Part shown: positions 11,601-22,907 of the stretch, piece by piece
Layout: each line of letters begins with the position of its first letter
Numbering within the stretch: the stretch's first letter is position 1
Origin: Prosapia bicincta
Taxonomy: Eukaryota; Arthropoda; Insecta; Hemiptera; Cercopidae
Assembly: GCA_036971475.1 (NCBI GenBank)
Contig: JBAIZL010000006.1
Location: 12,305,205-12,369,204, forward strand
DNA length: 64,000 nucleotides
Direction: 5' to 3'
The notes under the pieces: generated by a model
What the model saw: the letters and a program-made list of their open reading frames with translations, nothing else
Told to the model about the DNA's origin: nothing
The model's database searches: none
Position numbers and translations under genes: made by a program

Positions 11601-12420
11601 TTTCAACATAGAATGAAGTCATTGTTTATGTGTAATTGGTAATTTGAATTTAATAAATTTAACTGATTAAATTTGACGTTAATTTGTATGTAATAGAGAA
11701 AATGACTTGCCAAGGATTTTCCTGCCGGTCCTAGGGTCCTCTCGTCTGGATTCCCTGGTCCCTGGACATCGGAAGTTGCCATCCATTGTCAGTCGATGGA
11801 CGTCTTTCTCTATTTCCGCGTCCTGGAGGGTGAGTCTGGAGCCTTCGTCCATGGATGGAAGTAGAAGTCGGAAACGTGGCTATTTTGGTCCCATCTGGCC
11901 TGATGGTGGTTGTCCTAAGCGCTGACCGACGTTATGACCGTTAGCACCTCGTATTAAAAATGTTTACAGACTGTCTTACGGGTCCCTAAGTTCCTGCATT
12001 TATTGCGGCTATGTAACCCTTCCCCTCTGCTTTAATCTCATCGCTATCTCCGTGCCGGTTTCTTGTATGGGCGGGTTGGACAACGTATTAGTTTTAACCA
12101 GCATAATTTTGTTATCTGTTTTAGAACACTGAAAAATGTCCATTATTTAAAAATGGCTGTAACTTTTTTGTTATTTGAGTTTTTTAAATTCTGTTTTCAC
12201 TATTGTTTATTATGGATTTTTCTGGTCATTTCAAAATGTCGATGATAGTTCTACGTGACCTAGTTCTCAAGTTAGCATTTTTCGGCACTTAGAAAATTTT
12301 CACTTTACTCTCGTTTGTCAAATTTAGTTAGTTATTATGGTTTCATGCTATTATAATTTTTAATTTGTCTTAATAATACTTATTCAAAATTTTACTGACT
12401 TTTATACCATAAATTAAAAC
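11601..12420. repeat. Duplicated block beta, copy 2, with GC-richer island
   Basis: Counterpart of 3030-4020, with a GC-richer core at about 11700-12070. A 72-codon frame (11707-11925) in the core is not conserved in copy 1. The downstream part shares 'tttggtcaaattta' (3983) against 'tttgtcaaattta' (12315). Confidence 0.5.
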
Positions 12421-12503
12421 CTTATTATTCACATATTAAACTTGTTATTTAAATAAGTGGAAATTATTAATTTCTTAATTGAAACGTTTATTCAGACCGT
12501 TTC

Positions 12504-12615
<112 letters not shown>

Positions 12616-12629
12616 ATTATTGTAATTTT

Positions 12630-12711
12630 CATTCTTGTTGATGTTGGTACTGTGTACCAACGAAAGGCTTTGAATATAAATTAATAAATATTCTTTGAAT
12701 AACCTATGTTG

Positions 12712-12716
<5 letters not shown>
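12630..12716 (+). mobile_element. Penelope-like element 3' end with hammerhead-like motif, degenerate
   Basis: Contains 'gatgttggtactg', 'accaacgaaag' and 'gaataacctatgttgtttta', which match the end of the intact right arm of the palindrome at 48797-49599. It runs straight into (TA)n at 12717. The CUGAUGA-like box is decayed (ttgttga), so the ribozyme motif is probably dead. Confidence 0.7.

Positions 12717-12744
<28 letters not shown>
12717..12744. repeat. (TA)n microsatellite
   Basis: About 13 TA units immediately after a PLE end. Confidence 0.95.
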
Positions 12745-13060
12745 TCCAGAACTTTATTTTTAGTGTCAATTATGTACAAACAAATAATGCTAGCTATTAA
12801 ATTTGTTGGTTTTAACCACTCTTTAATATTTTATTTTAAATCAAAATTATTAAAATACATCTTTTTTACATTGATTAAGCACAGTTACATATTAAAGCAT
12901 CTGTGCAGTTTATAAAATTGCAAAATGACCATAATAAAATGTTTCCGAGCTACACTTACATTTTATTTCCAGACTTTCTGCATCAATGAAGCATATGAGT
13001 GTTTTTATTACTGTAATAATATAATTCTGCTAAAGTATTATTTTAGCATGAGCTTCAAAC
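12742..13060. repeat. Duplicated block theta, copy 2
   Basis: Counterpart of about 9755-10060, as described for copy 1. Non-coding. Confidence 0.6.
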
Positions 13061-13425
13061 TCTTTCAAAAATGATGGAAAGCATTCATTAATATCCGTTT
13101 CTAGTGAGGGTTATATGAAAAGTAATTCAATTTCCATATGAAAAATGAAGCCTATAATATTCTATAATATTCACAGTTAAGCCTAGGAAGTAACTAAGTT
13201 CTTTTTAAATGATTCTATACCTTTAAAACAATTTATAATTGGTTTATGCTAACTCGTATTTAGTCAAGGTACAAGTTAAATACAGGATTTATCTATCGTT
13301 TCTTCTAATCTTCCCTTTACTAATATGACTTTTAACAGAAGTTAAATGGTATCCCAAATAAAGTGGAAATTAAATGCTTCTTGATTAAAATGTTAAGCAA
13401 TATTCTAGGATTTCGAACTATTTAT
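13061..13425. other. AT-rich sequence without recognised features
   Basis: Nothing recognised. It lies in the stretch (about 9620-13425) missing from the A2 copy. Confidence 0.5.
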
Positions 13426-14110
13426 AGAATCTGAATTATAAATGAGTTTCCAATATGTTAGAGAAATCATATTTCTCGCCTAACTAGACTAATTAACCCC
13501 TTAACATTCTATTTTATCACTTTCTATCCTGGACCGAAATTTAGAACAATGTCTGATAAAATTTAAACCTTATGTGGAAACAAAGCCTAACATGTTAGGT
13601 TAAGCAGTAAGCGCAGTAAGCGTGACTTCCTCGTCACGTAGTCTAAGTCTCACAAAGACGTGACTAACTTATATCTGGAACAAAATGATTAAACGTTTAG
13701 TGTAAGTTATATTTAAAATCACTTTGCCATTGTAATTATGTGAAAATATAATAAAGTTGGAAAGTATAGGCAAATATAAAAAAATGAAGCTGCAGATTGA
13801 AATTGATTCAATGTTTTTTATGAAGGATTTATTTTACTATCGGAGTAAAACAAAATTCTTTTATATGAAAGTTCTAAACCAAAAAACGTATGACATGAAA
13901 TATGTGAATGTTTCATATATCAAATTATAACACTCGATCATAAACCTTTCCTATTTCTTAACATGTAATTATCTCACATTTGTTTTTATCACTGTAAAAT
14001 TACAAGCTCTCGTAAATATCAATACTAACGAAAAAGTAGATGTTTATTAAAAATACTTTACGTATCATATACTTCGAATATCAGATGTTTTAAACACGTT
14101 TAGCTCTAAC
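13426..14110. repeat. Segmental duplication A1, block zeta
   Basis: Aligns with 35144-35610 and then 36600-36720. Landmarks are 'caatatgttagagaaatca' (13452 and 35168), the GTGAC stem-loop at 13612 (35325) and 'atatatcaaatta' (13915) against 'tatatcaaatta' (36611). In A2 the alignment is interrupted by about 1 kb of extra sequence. Confidence 0.75.
13608..13670 (+). repeat. Conserved GTGAC/GTCAC stem-loop block, copy 1 of 4
   Basis: The text 'cgtgacttcctcgtcacgta' can form a short hairpin (GTGAC with GTCAC), and a further 'gacgtgac' lies about 30 bp downstream. Related copies are at 21763-21825, 35322-35370 and 55310-55372. Function unknown. Confidence 0.55.
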
Positions 14111-14848
14111 TGAATATATTTAAGTCTATCAAGAATAACGTTAAAACATTCACTGTTATTTTACTTGTTATTTCTATAATACTATTCCTAATAACTAGCA
14201 AACGAAACGAGGTTAAGTTATTAAATCTTTTACCTACACTAGCAAAGTTCCCGTAAATATGTTTAGAGATGCATTTAACTTTGCTTTTGTTTGACTCTGT
14301 AGGACTGGAAATGTTCGTGATTTCTGTAATTTTCCCTCTTCAATAAATCAGTCCAATATCCTGTTATCTGTTATAAACTGAAAGTTTAAATTTTCTACTT
14401 ATTGTTTTTTAGAGTAAATACTATTTCTCAATAGTTATTTAACAAATAATGAGTCATTTATTTTTTCCTATTTTTCTAATGAATTTATTTGAGTTTGTAC
14501 TATATTAGAATGTTAAGACACAAAAATAGGCTGTGTTATTTTTAAACATTATTTAGCAACGAATAGTTTCTCACAATAAAGTGTAAAATCCAACCAGGCA
14601 AAAACTTAGTATTTTGTCTACGTAGTTATTGTTAGGTCGTTGTATTTGGATTAGGTTTTTTTTTTAATTATACCGTTGCCTTTCTCTGTTATAGACAAGA
14701 TTAGGAATGGAATTTATAACATAAATCATATACCCGTATATTATAATTTAAAAAAAAACAAATTTAATATATCTTTATTTGGTTATGTGAATCTTATTAT
14801 TCTGAGTAGGGATTATTATTTAACCAATTATAAATTTCCAAGTTAGCC
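14111..14848. other. AT-rich sequence without recognised features
   Basis: I see no open frame, RNA gene or repeat structure here. Confidence 0.55.
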
Positions 14849-14868
14849 TTAAGAAGGTACAGAAATAC
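14849..14868. repeat. Target-site duplication of the LINE (3' side)
   Basis: The 20-bp word ttaagaaggtacagaaatac is identical at 19122-19141, directly outside both ends of the LINE, as expected for target-primed reverse transcription. Confidence 0.93.
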
Positions 14869-14870
14869 TT

Positions 14871-14890
14871 ACTTCTTATTACTTCTTATT
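14871..14890 (-). repeat. LINE 3' tail, two decamers
   Basis: The plus strand reads acttcttatt twice; in element orientation this is a tandem aataagaagt tail. Several I-superfamily LINEs end in short tandem repeats rather than poly-A, which fits. Confidence 0.8.
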
Positions 14891-16004
14891 ACGAGCTTCC
14901 AAGGTTGGCCTCGATGGCTCGATGTCTCCTATACACACACTCTGCCAATGGCCAGAAACAACTTTCTTTCAAGATTCTGTCCAGGGTACATTCCCGTCCT
15001 AGATGTTTTATCAAGGGACTCCTTGTTGCTGCTGTTACAGGACACTTCAAAAGTATGTGCTCTAATGTTTCCTCTTCTTGCTCACACACTCCACAGATAG
15101 AGTCGTTAGTAATATGAAACCTTTTCAAATATGTATTGGTGACAATGTGTCCCATACGAGCTCGTGCCGCAAAAGATGCCACTGAACGTGATAATGACTT
15201 GAAGATTTTTGGATCATTAGGTTGTTTTTGTAATGAATAATATTCGCGCCAAGTATTGCATTCTCTCCATTTCTTTCTCCAACAGATGTGAGATTCTTTA
15301 TCAACTGCCTCTTTGCAATTAGTTAAGGAGTAACAACTTTCAGGAGATGGAAACCAGTTGCAAGACTCCTTGGCAGATCTGTCAGCTTCCTCATTCCAGG
15401 GAACACCACAATGACTGGGGATCCATTGAAATACAATATATTTCTGTTCTAAGTTTTTTAACAATTTAGTTATTTCAGATGTTCGAAAATGGTAGTCTGT
15501 AGTGTGCTGTACTTGAAGGGCTTGAAGGGCCGACCTGGAATCGGTGAGAATGCAGATGTTCTGTGCATCCATAGTATTGCTAAAAACCAAAGCAGCATTT
15601 AAGGCCATCAATTCAGCATTCATGCTTGAAGAGGAATCGCAGGGCACATAGTAATCCTCGTTTAATTCTGGACAATGAAAAGCTGCACCTCCCCTATGGT
15701 TCTCTTTATCAACGGAACCATCTTTGTAGATTTTTACAAAGTTGCTATATGTGGTGTTTATCAATTCCATAGCGACAGATTTTAGTAGGTGAGGTGAATC
15801 TTCCTTTGTGAGTGAACCAGGAATTTCAAGATTGGTTTTTATTGGGATTCGAAGCCAGGGTTGTTGTTCCAAAACAACTGGAATTTTTTCTGATTCCATT
15901 GTGTTTAATGATTCGCAGGGTTTGTCATGATGGTAGAACAGTGACTGTCGGATGTTAGTTACCAATGCAATGTTAGAAAGAGTGTTAAGCGAAATTGCCT
16001 TCAT
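14889..16004 (-). pseudogene. LINE ORF, RNase H and C-terminal zinc-motif part
   Basis: This is the C-terminal 371 codons (about residues 995-1366 of the full frame). RNase HI catalytic residues are all visible: Asp in IYKDGSV (about 1089), Glu in MNAELMAL (about 1125), Asp in ILTDSRSAL (about 1149), and His/Asp in HCGVPWNEEAD (Asp about 1202). A C-x2-C-x8-H-x4-C motif (CGVC...EHILLKC) at about 1298-1315 is the usual C-terminal finger of I, R1 and jockey-like LINEs. This stretch is uninterrupted, but a TGA at 16020-16022 separates it in frame from the RT part. The Met at 16004 is not a natural start. Confidence 0.93.
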
Positions 16005-16019
16005 CTGAAAATGTTTCTT

Positions 16020-17452
16020 TCACATTCTGTTTTTTATATATAAGTCAAAGGGCATGACTGACAGTTCAATTTCCATAGACTGTATACTTGTGGTTTTTGG
16101 ACAACCCAAACAAATCCTCAGAGATGAGTTCTGTAATATTTGTAATTTTCGAATATGAGTTTCAGCTGTTCCACCCCAAACTTCACAACGATACATGATT
16201 TTTGATCTTACAAAGGACAAATAAAAATTCCATAATATATATGTATCTGCTCCCCATGCCCTGCTGGCTATAACTTTCAACGCTTTTATTCTATTTGCAC
16301 ATTTGTCCGCTATGAAATGGACATGTTCTTTCCACAGTAGTTTTGGATCCAGTTTAATACCCAGAAGTACAGGAATTGGGTTATGCCGAAGTACGTTTCC
16401 ATTTAAGTTTATAACTGGTTTATAGTTTGTGTGCAAGTATCGCCTGGAGAAGAAGAATAATTCAGTTTTTGACATTGAAATGGTTAGTCCCCATTTTTCA
16501 GACCACTCAGAGATTTTGTTAAGTGCCTTTTCCAGTTGGTGAGTAGAAGCAGTTGGGTCTTTATCAGTGGCCCAGATAGTGACATCATCTGCAAAAATAG
16601 CCATGCCGATGCCTGGAAGGTCTATATTCCCTAAATTTTGCATCATTATGTTAAAAAGAGTAGGACTAATGACTGACCCCTGTGGTATTCAGTTTAGAGT
16701 ACATTCTTATTCAGAGTAGGTATCATTGACCTTAGTTTTAATTTTCCTATCCTTAAGGAAGTCGACAATGTATTTCAATATCCTCCCTTTTAAACCGATT
16801 TCCATACACAGCGAAATAATAGATATGCGTGAGACCTTATCAAAGGCTGCTTCGAAATCGATGAACACCGCTGATGTACACATTTTGTTTGAGAATCCGG
16901 TATATATATTTTCTGTAAAGTTTAGTAAAGCATCACTGGTGCTTCGTTTAGGTCTGAACCCGAAAAGACATGAACCCAGCAGATTATAATTTTCAAGCCT
17001 CCAAGTTAAGCGGTTATTAACCAGTCTCTCCAACAGTTTACCGAGACATGATGTCAAGGCTATAGGCCTGTAAGAAGAAGCAAGTTCAGGAGATTTTCCT
17101 GGTTTTACAAGTGGAATAATTATAGCCTGTTTCCATTTTTGTGGCATGTTACCTGTCTCCAGATTTGTGTAAAATTGCATCTTATTTATTCCATAAATGA
17201 CTCAGAACAATGCTGTAACATTAAATTATGAATGTTATCTTCTCCTGGCGTAGATGACTTCAATTGTGCTACTGCAGCCTTCATTTCAGTTTCTGTGAAA
17301 GGTTTATCACAGATATCTGTTTGGGAAATTGCTTCATTCAAAGTTGTAAGAAAGCTATTTTTCTCATTCTTCAGATGAGTCGGCCAATTTTCCTTAATAC
17401 CTGACATTTTTGACACATAATTTGTTGAATACATTAGCAATGTCATTATCAT
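16020..17452 (-). pseudogene. LINE ORF, reverse transcriptase part
   Basis: The RT motifs are in the expected order. A leader ending in WKQAIIIPLVKPGKS is followed by SSYRPIALTSCLGKLLERLV, then VFIDFEAAFDKV (motif A Asp, about residue 710), PQGSVISPTLFNI (the position before PQG is part of a mutated segment) and FADD (about residues 798-801), the catalytic pair. Breaks are a TAA at 16707-16709 and a nearby TGA just before PQG, the terminal TGA at 16020-16022, and a shifted frame between about 17200 and 17425 where one small indel is compensated by another. The frames before and after that stretch are the same, so the original element had one continuous ORF. Confidence 0.93.
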
Positions 17453-18986
17453 TAGTAGTTATCATCCCATCCGGATTTGTGATCTGATAGATTTTATTAT
17501 CAGGTTTTCCCTGAATTGCTTTAAATCTTTTCCATACAGCTGAGCAAGGTGTGTTTGAGTTGATGCTACCTATGAAGTCATGCCAAGAGGTCCTTTTAGC
17601 CTCTTTTTTAGCTCTCTTACATTTAGCCGATGCCTGGTTGTATTTGCTTCTATTTTCGGGTGTTCTAAGTTTCTTCCACATTTTTCTGGCTTTTTGTCTT
17701 TCTAATCTAAGGAGGGATATTCTCTTATTCCACCAAATGTTACTAGGTTTTTGTTTATTTTGATTTACCTTAATGCTAGGGATACTTTCCGAGGCAGCAA
17801 TCATTAGTTTCTGTACAATGTTTTCTGTATTACTTTCTGTGCAGTTTACTGTGTTATTAGTAAGATGTCTAAATAGGGGCCAATTTGCATCTTTTATTTT
17901 ATGTTGCGTAGTAATAATTCTATGTGCATTAACATTTCCCTCTTTACTGTCGATATTAAAATATACTGGGAAGTGGTCACTAATTAGATCTTTACCCACA
18001 TACCAATTACTGATTATGTCTAACCGATCTGGAGAAGACAGGGTAAGGTCCAATGTACTCAATGATCCTGTACTTGGTGACTGGTATGTTGGTTCCTTGT
18101 TTTTGTTTACAAGTACCAAATTGGAGTTCACAATCCATTCGTAAACTATTAGGCCATTCCTGTTGTCATTTCCTTTATTCCAAGAGCCATGTCTAGCATT
18201 AAAATCACCCATGATAAGGAGACATTTATCTGAAATCAGTAATTTTTGAAGTTCCTCATCAGTTACTAATTGATTAGGAATATATACGTTGACTACTCTT
18301 ATATTAATATCTTGCTTAATAGTTATGTCACAGCTAAGTGCTTCCATATTTGTGGTGGTAATAGATTGATGACTTCTAACAACTATAGATTTATGTATCA
18401 AATTTATGACACCACCACCTCTGCCATTTGCTCGTGAATTGTTAAAAATATTAAAATTCTTGAAACGAGGGTGCCGCTTTTCGTCTACAGGCAACCATGC
18501 CTCTTGAACACATATAATCTTAGCATTACTCAAATCCAATTCTTGTTTCAACTCTTCTATTTTATTCATCAAGGAGCGGGCATTCCAGTGCAAAAATTTC
18601 TGAGATTGATATTTAATGTGTGAATTATGCAGGTCTTTTGTTTTTCTCTCACGTTCATTAAAGTTTGTACCCAATGATATATGTTGTTTCATCTTCTCAT
18701 CTTTTGACTTTTTCTTCATTTGGATATGCATTTCTACTGCCTGCTTTCTGCTATGACACCATAATTCGATTCTTTTTTTTTCCCACTCCTCGATTTCTCA
18801 TAATAATATTTCTATCTATCCATATAATTCTCTTACACATTCAATGTGCTCGTCCGTGATATTCCAGATGATTACTTTAAGACGATCAGGATGATTATTT
18901 CTTTGCTTATTATAACAGAAAGCAGTCCCCACCCGGAGATCCGATTTGGGGACTAATACTCCGGATTGTTTTACTCTCTGATTCAT
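17394..18986 (-). pseudogene. LINE ORF, N-terminus and APE endonuclease part
   Basis: The start is placed at the ATG at 18984-18986, the first Met in the long frame, about 135 bp inside the 5' end. The N-terminal ~115 residues are basic and may be a nucleic-acid-binding leader; they contain two in-frame stops (18816-18818 and 18798-18800). The APE-like endonuclease follows, with signature residues in LHWNARSL (about residue 132-139), CVQEAWL, MGDFNARHGSW, STLDLTLSS and SDHFPV. The family uses this domain to nick target DNA for target-primed reverse transcription. The linker to the RT is Lys/Arg-rich. The frame closes near 17394 because of an indel at about 17425. Confidence 0.92.
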
Positions 18987-19121
18987 TCTGCCATATTTGT
19001 GTGTGTATTAGGGGGCTGCAGTGGTCTTATGCAGCTTCTGTGGACACCTCTTAGTTCACTTGGGTTTGCTTAAGATAATGGAATTCCAAGTTTAAGCCCC
19101 CTCACCGCGTCAAGGTGCCTT

Positions 19122-19141
19122 TTAAGAAGGTACAGAAATAC
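19122..19141. repeat. Target-site duplication of the LINE (5' side)
   Basis: Exact partner of 14849-14868. Confidence 0.93.
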
Positions 19142-19690
19142 AAATTATATAATTATTAAAATTAAAATTATAATTTATATAAAAATAATTTGCAAAAACT
19201 ATCCAAAATGCTTAAAGTTGTGTATGAAAATTATGATCTATTTGAAGACCATAAGAGGTCTTGATTTGTAATATATTATAGGGATATATTTATTAAATCA
19301 CAATGCTTCTTTAAACACAGCCGTTGCTTGTTTGTCTAGTGATAGGAAATTCCCTGTATGTAGCACAGTATTTCATTAAAGTATTCAAGTTTATGTTTCG
19401 ACAATTATTCAGATTTGGTGAAATTACAATACATACAAGTATATATAACTAGCAAGAGCAAATGAAAAGCAAATTAAACTGTAAGATAGAGGGGATAACT
19501 ATAATTATATAAATGAGACCTAAATCTTTATCCGCTACACGGAACATGAAACATTAAAAAGTCCTAAAACTTTGGATGTTATTTATGGAATATATATTCA
19601 AATTTGACATTTTTCTAGACAACATTTATTTCTCACAATTGAATTCAGTTTATTTTTTGCATTTGTTTGAGAAAATATTTTTTTATCAAA
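19142..19690. other. AT-rich sequence without recognised features
   Basis: I see no open frame or RNA gene. Similarity to the B2 copy begins at about 19700. Confidence 0.5.
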
Positions 19691-20391
19691 TCGTATTTTA
19701 AAAATATTACTGTTTCACGTATTGTGATTTAATTCTCTGATATTCAATTTAAAACAAGTATTATTTCTTCTTAAAAGTTTGTATCGAATAGGTAAATCTT
19801 TCTCTACAGTTGTAAAAATATTAAAAAGTTTCTCTAAACAGAAGATATATAAACAGATTTGTTTATTATACTGTTAAAAAACGTGGCTTTCATTAGCTTA
19901 GTCTCCATTTTATGAAGGAAAGTATTATGAAAAGCTTTATTACAGAAAACAATATGCAAATTACTAGTTTAATTAAATATTTCTCGACTTAGTGCTTACT
20001 TAACTTCACGAAATACCGATTCTATCTTACCTAACTCCACCGAGTCTGTCCCGGTTTGTTTAGTATTTCAGAACTAATAAAAAATGGTATTTATTGTAAA
20101 AAAAAAACAAAAAAAAGAAAAGTGGTGACCCTTAATTATCATATGTTTACAAATATAAACATGAAATGATAACGAGATAAAAGGAATTGTTATGTTGAAC
20201 AGAATGCAGATAAATTTAAATTTAATTTTTGAACCAAATGACTGGCTACACTGTTCAAAAACTGCCTATAAATCCTGTAAGTACCTTTTCATTTAAAGTA
20301 ATAAAGGCTAATATCATATAAACATAATCCACAATAAAACTTTTCCACTGTAAAAGTATTCGGAGTGTTAATTTATTTTGTTATCCTGTCA

Positions 20392-20392
<1 letters not shown>

Positions 20393-20452
<60 letters not shown>
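20393..20452. repeat. (TA)n microsatellite
   Basis: About 29 TA units directly left of a PLE end. Confidence 0.95.
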
Positions 20453-20453
<1 letters not shown>

Positions 20454-20576
20454 GGTTTTCAAAAACAACTATGGTGATTCAAATACAAGAATTATTTACT
20501 GAGGTATAATCAAAGCTTTCCGTTGATAAACAGTACCAACATCATAACAAATAAATAATACAACACTGCAGGGGAA

Positions 20577-20578
<2 letters not shown>
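20453..20578 (-). mobile_element. Penelope-like element 3' end, degenerate, between (TA)n tracts
   Basis: On the minus strand it reads gttggtactgtttatc, then aacggaaagctttg, then an A/T-rich end with 'cttgtatttgaat', matching the AAGCTT-class PLE end seen intact at 49500-49599. (TA)n flanks it on both sides. The paralogue at 53064-53118 has only a (TA)n(TG)n tract here. Confidence 0.75.
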
Positions 20579-20580
<2 letters not shown>

Positions 20581-20627
<47 letters not shown>

Positions 20628-20723
20628 TATTTAATTATATATACACATATATAATATATATATAATTAAATATAATATTATATATATATATATATATAAT
20701 ATTATATTTAATTATATATATAC

Positions 20724-20789
<66 letters not shown>

Positions 20790-20833
20790 AGAGAGAGAGT
20801 GAGAGGGGATGGGAGAGAGAGAGGGAGAGAGGT
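20581..20833. repeat. (TA)n with nested palindromes, then (GA)n
   Basis: (TA)n at 20581-20620 is followed by three alternating-orientation copies of a roughly 22-bp AT motif starting 'aatattatatttaatt' (about 20621, inverted about 20660-20685, direct again about 20699), a second (TA)n to 20787 and a GA-rich tail to 20833. Confidence 0.85.
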
Positions 20834-21762
20834 AGAGGCTTATTTATCTACCTATTTAAAACCAAAGTAGTCAACGTGAAATAGTCAAACCTGTATACAA
20901 TGAGTTCCCTTGTTCAAAGTGTTTGTAATTCTACTGTCCGAATGTCTATTGTTACTCTTTATTTTCTCAACTAATGTGTACTTTAGTTTAATTAAGTATA
21001 GATATCGTAAGAATAATCACTTCACTGTATATTCCATATTAAGCTTCAGTATATTTAAATATGTTCACGTTTATAGGCATGCGTATCCATCCATGAATGC
21101 TTAACGAATAATTATTTTAATATATTCTACCATAGATTTTTTAAAATTTCATTACATTTAATACATGTATATTTATTTACGTATGCAAAATAAATGTTTT
21201 ACATATCTTATACTTAGGTAAACAAATGTATGCTTTAATGTCAGTTTAAAACATATTAAAACAACAAAGAGTATTACAATTAAATCATCCCTCCTTTCAA
21301 TTTGTTTACGATATTTATAAAATTAAAATAAATGGAATGAAGGTTTCTTTTGTAATTATTAATTTTTTTGTAAATGTAGATAGATAAGAAAATTTAACTT
21401 TACTTTTGAAACAATAAGATCACTGTTTGTCCTTATGTATGTTTTATTTGTAAAATTATGATACAATGAAATGTATTTTTAAAAAAATGTTTATAAAAAC
21501 ACAGACAAAATGAGAAGCCATTGTTTCTATGTTAGTCATCCTGGATATGTATAAAATGTTTGTAATTTACTGTTGTATAACACATCAATGGATTGGTAAA
21601 AGTTTTTAATACAGCTAATGTTAAAGAAGTAAAAACCTCTGTATAATTTTACGACATCATTTTCTGATTTTGACTTTATAACGTTTTCCTGATAATATTT
21701 AAACTTCGTGTTGTACATTAGGAAACAAGTCTCTCGACATGTGAGGCTATGAGGTAAACGCA

Positions 21763-21825
21763 TACGTGACTTCCTCGTCACGTACCTTAATCCTTATACA
21801 GACGTGACGAGCTTACTTCTGGAAC
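21763..21825 (+). repeat. Conserved GTGAC/GTCAC stem-loop block, copy 2 of 4
   Basis: Contains 'acgtgacttcctcgtcacgt' followed by 'cagacgtgacgag' and 'cttctggaac'. It is part of B1 and is matched in B2, and also resembles copies in A1 and A2. Confidence 0.55.
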
Positions 21826-22700
21826 CAAATCAGTAAAGGTTTGTATTTTATTTAATGTTTTAAAACCTGCGTCACACAATCTTTTGAGGTTTAGTAGGAA
21901 TACCAGCGATTTTCAAATAAAAGATTTTTGATTATTATTGCAAATAGTAAGTATGTTGTGTTAAAATATAATTATTTACTTACATTAATTTATCCTATAA
22001 ACCAGGAGTAGAGTTTTAATTTTCTTTTGTTTAAAGTTGACTTTAAATCTTGAATTTATTACAAAAAGGTGTTTTAATATAAAATATTTATCTAAGAAAA
22101 TATTCCTGATTACAATCCAAAACAAAACTGTTATCTTTAATAAGGTTTAAAATGAATGTAATTATATAAATATAATGAACATGCTATAAATACTATTCCT
22201 TATTTTGAGAGTTAAATTTAAAAAACTATTTCATCTTGGTCCTTGTAATAAAACATATTTTTAACAATATATATTGAAAATATTGTTTTAAGTAAAATTA
22301 AAAGTGAACGTAGATTCTTATTTGAAACTTCAAAATTATAAAGTGAAAATGGATATACGTTACATAGTTTTTTTTACTAAAAATATGTAATAATAATTAT
22401 GTTGATTAATTTGAGATTTGAAAACTGATTACTTTATTAAGTATTTATATTTCTGTATTTAAGTAAAAACTCCAAGCTAAATTGACAATTGTAATTCTAG
22501 AACAACCTATTACTCGTTGAGAAAAGTGAAACTATATTTTAAACTAATATGCACTTTTAAATTATGTCATTAGCTATATACAGTATTGACTTCTATTTTG
22601 CTATATGATTTTCTAAAGATTTTGTTTTTTTAATTTCAAAATATCAGTTATATTTGTTTTCAAGGTATTGTAATAAATATAAAATGGTATTATTTAAGTA

Positions 22701-22907
22701 TTATTTATAAGATAATACAATTATTAAATTAAAATACTGCAACACTCTACAATTGATAGGTTTTGTATCTGGCTGAAAAAAAACGCAATGCTTTAATCTT
22801 GCAGAATTGGCTTTAAAAAAGGGCCATTTATTTGAGAAACTGTTAATACGCGATAAGAGCAGACAGTCAATAAGAACATTTTCTGTAATGGACCACGTGC
22901 CAGACAT
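22701..22907 (-). other. Conserved segment with 68-codon open frame (copy in B1)
   Basis: The frame begins MSGTWSITENVLIDCL and is matched in B2 at 56279-56464, where the first 32 or so codons agree apart from a few substitutions. DNA identity is about 90% or more, higher than the surrounding duplication. I recognise no domain. The two frames diverge at the C-terminus and end differently, so this may be conserved non-coding DNA rather than a gene. Confidence 0.3.

Larger units (their letters stand above)
14869..19121 (-). mobile_element. Full-length I-superfamily non-LTR retrotransposon, inactivated
   Basis: A 4.25-kb LINE on the minus strand, bounded by an exact 20-bp target-site duplication. 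One reading frame of about 1366 codons runs from 18986 to 14889, with an APE-type endonuclease, reverse transcriptase, RNase H and a C-terminal CCHC motif in that order. This order is typical of the I superfamily. There is no separate upstream gag ORF: only about 135 bp of 5' leader precedes the start. The 3' end is not poly-A. After the stop it ends in two copies of aataagaagt (seen on the plus strand as acttcttatt at 14871-14890). The frame is broken by five nonsense codons and a pair of compensating frameshifts, so it is dead, but its ends are intact, suggesting a moderately recent insertion. Confidence 0.93.

Noticed and set aside
14905..18859. Plus-strand frames at 14905, 16726, 17551, 17773 and 18665
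   Set aside because: All lie opposite the LINE reading frame and show no domain of their own.
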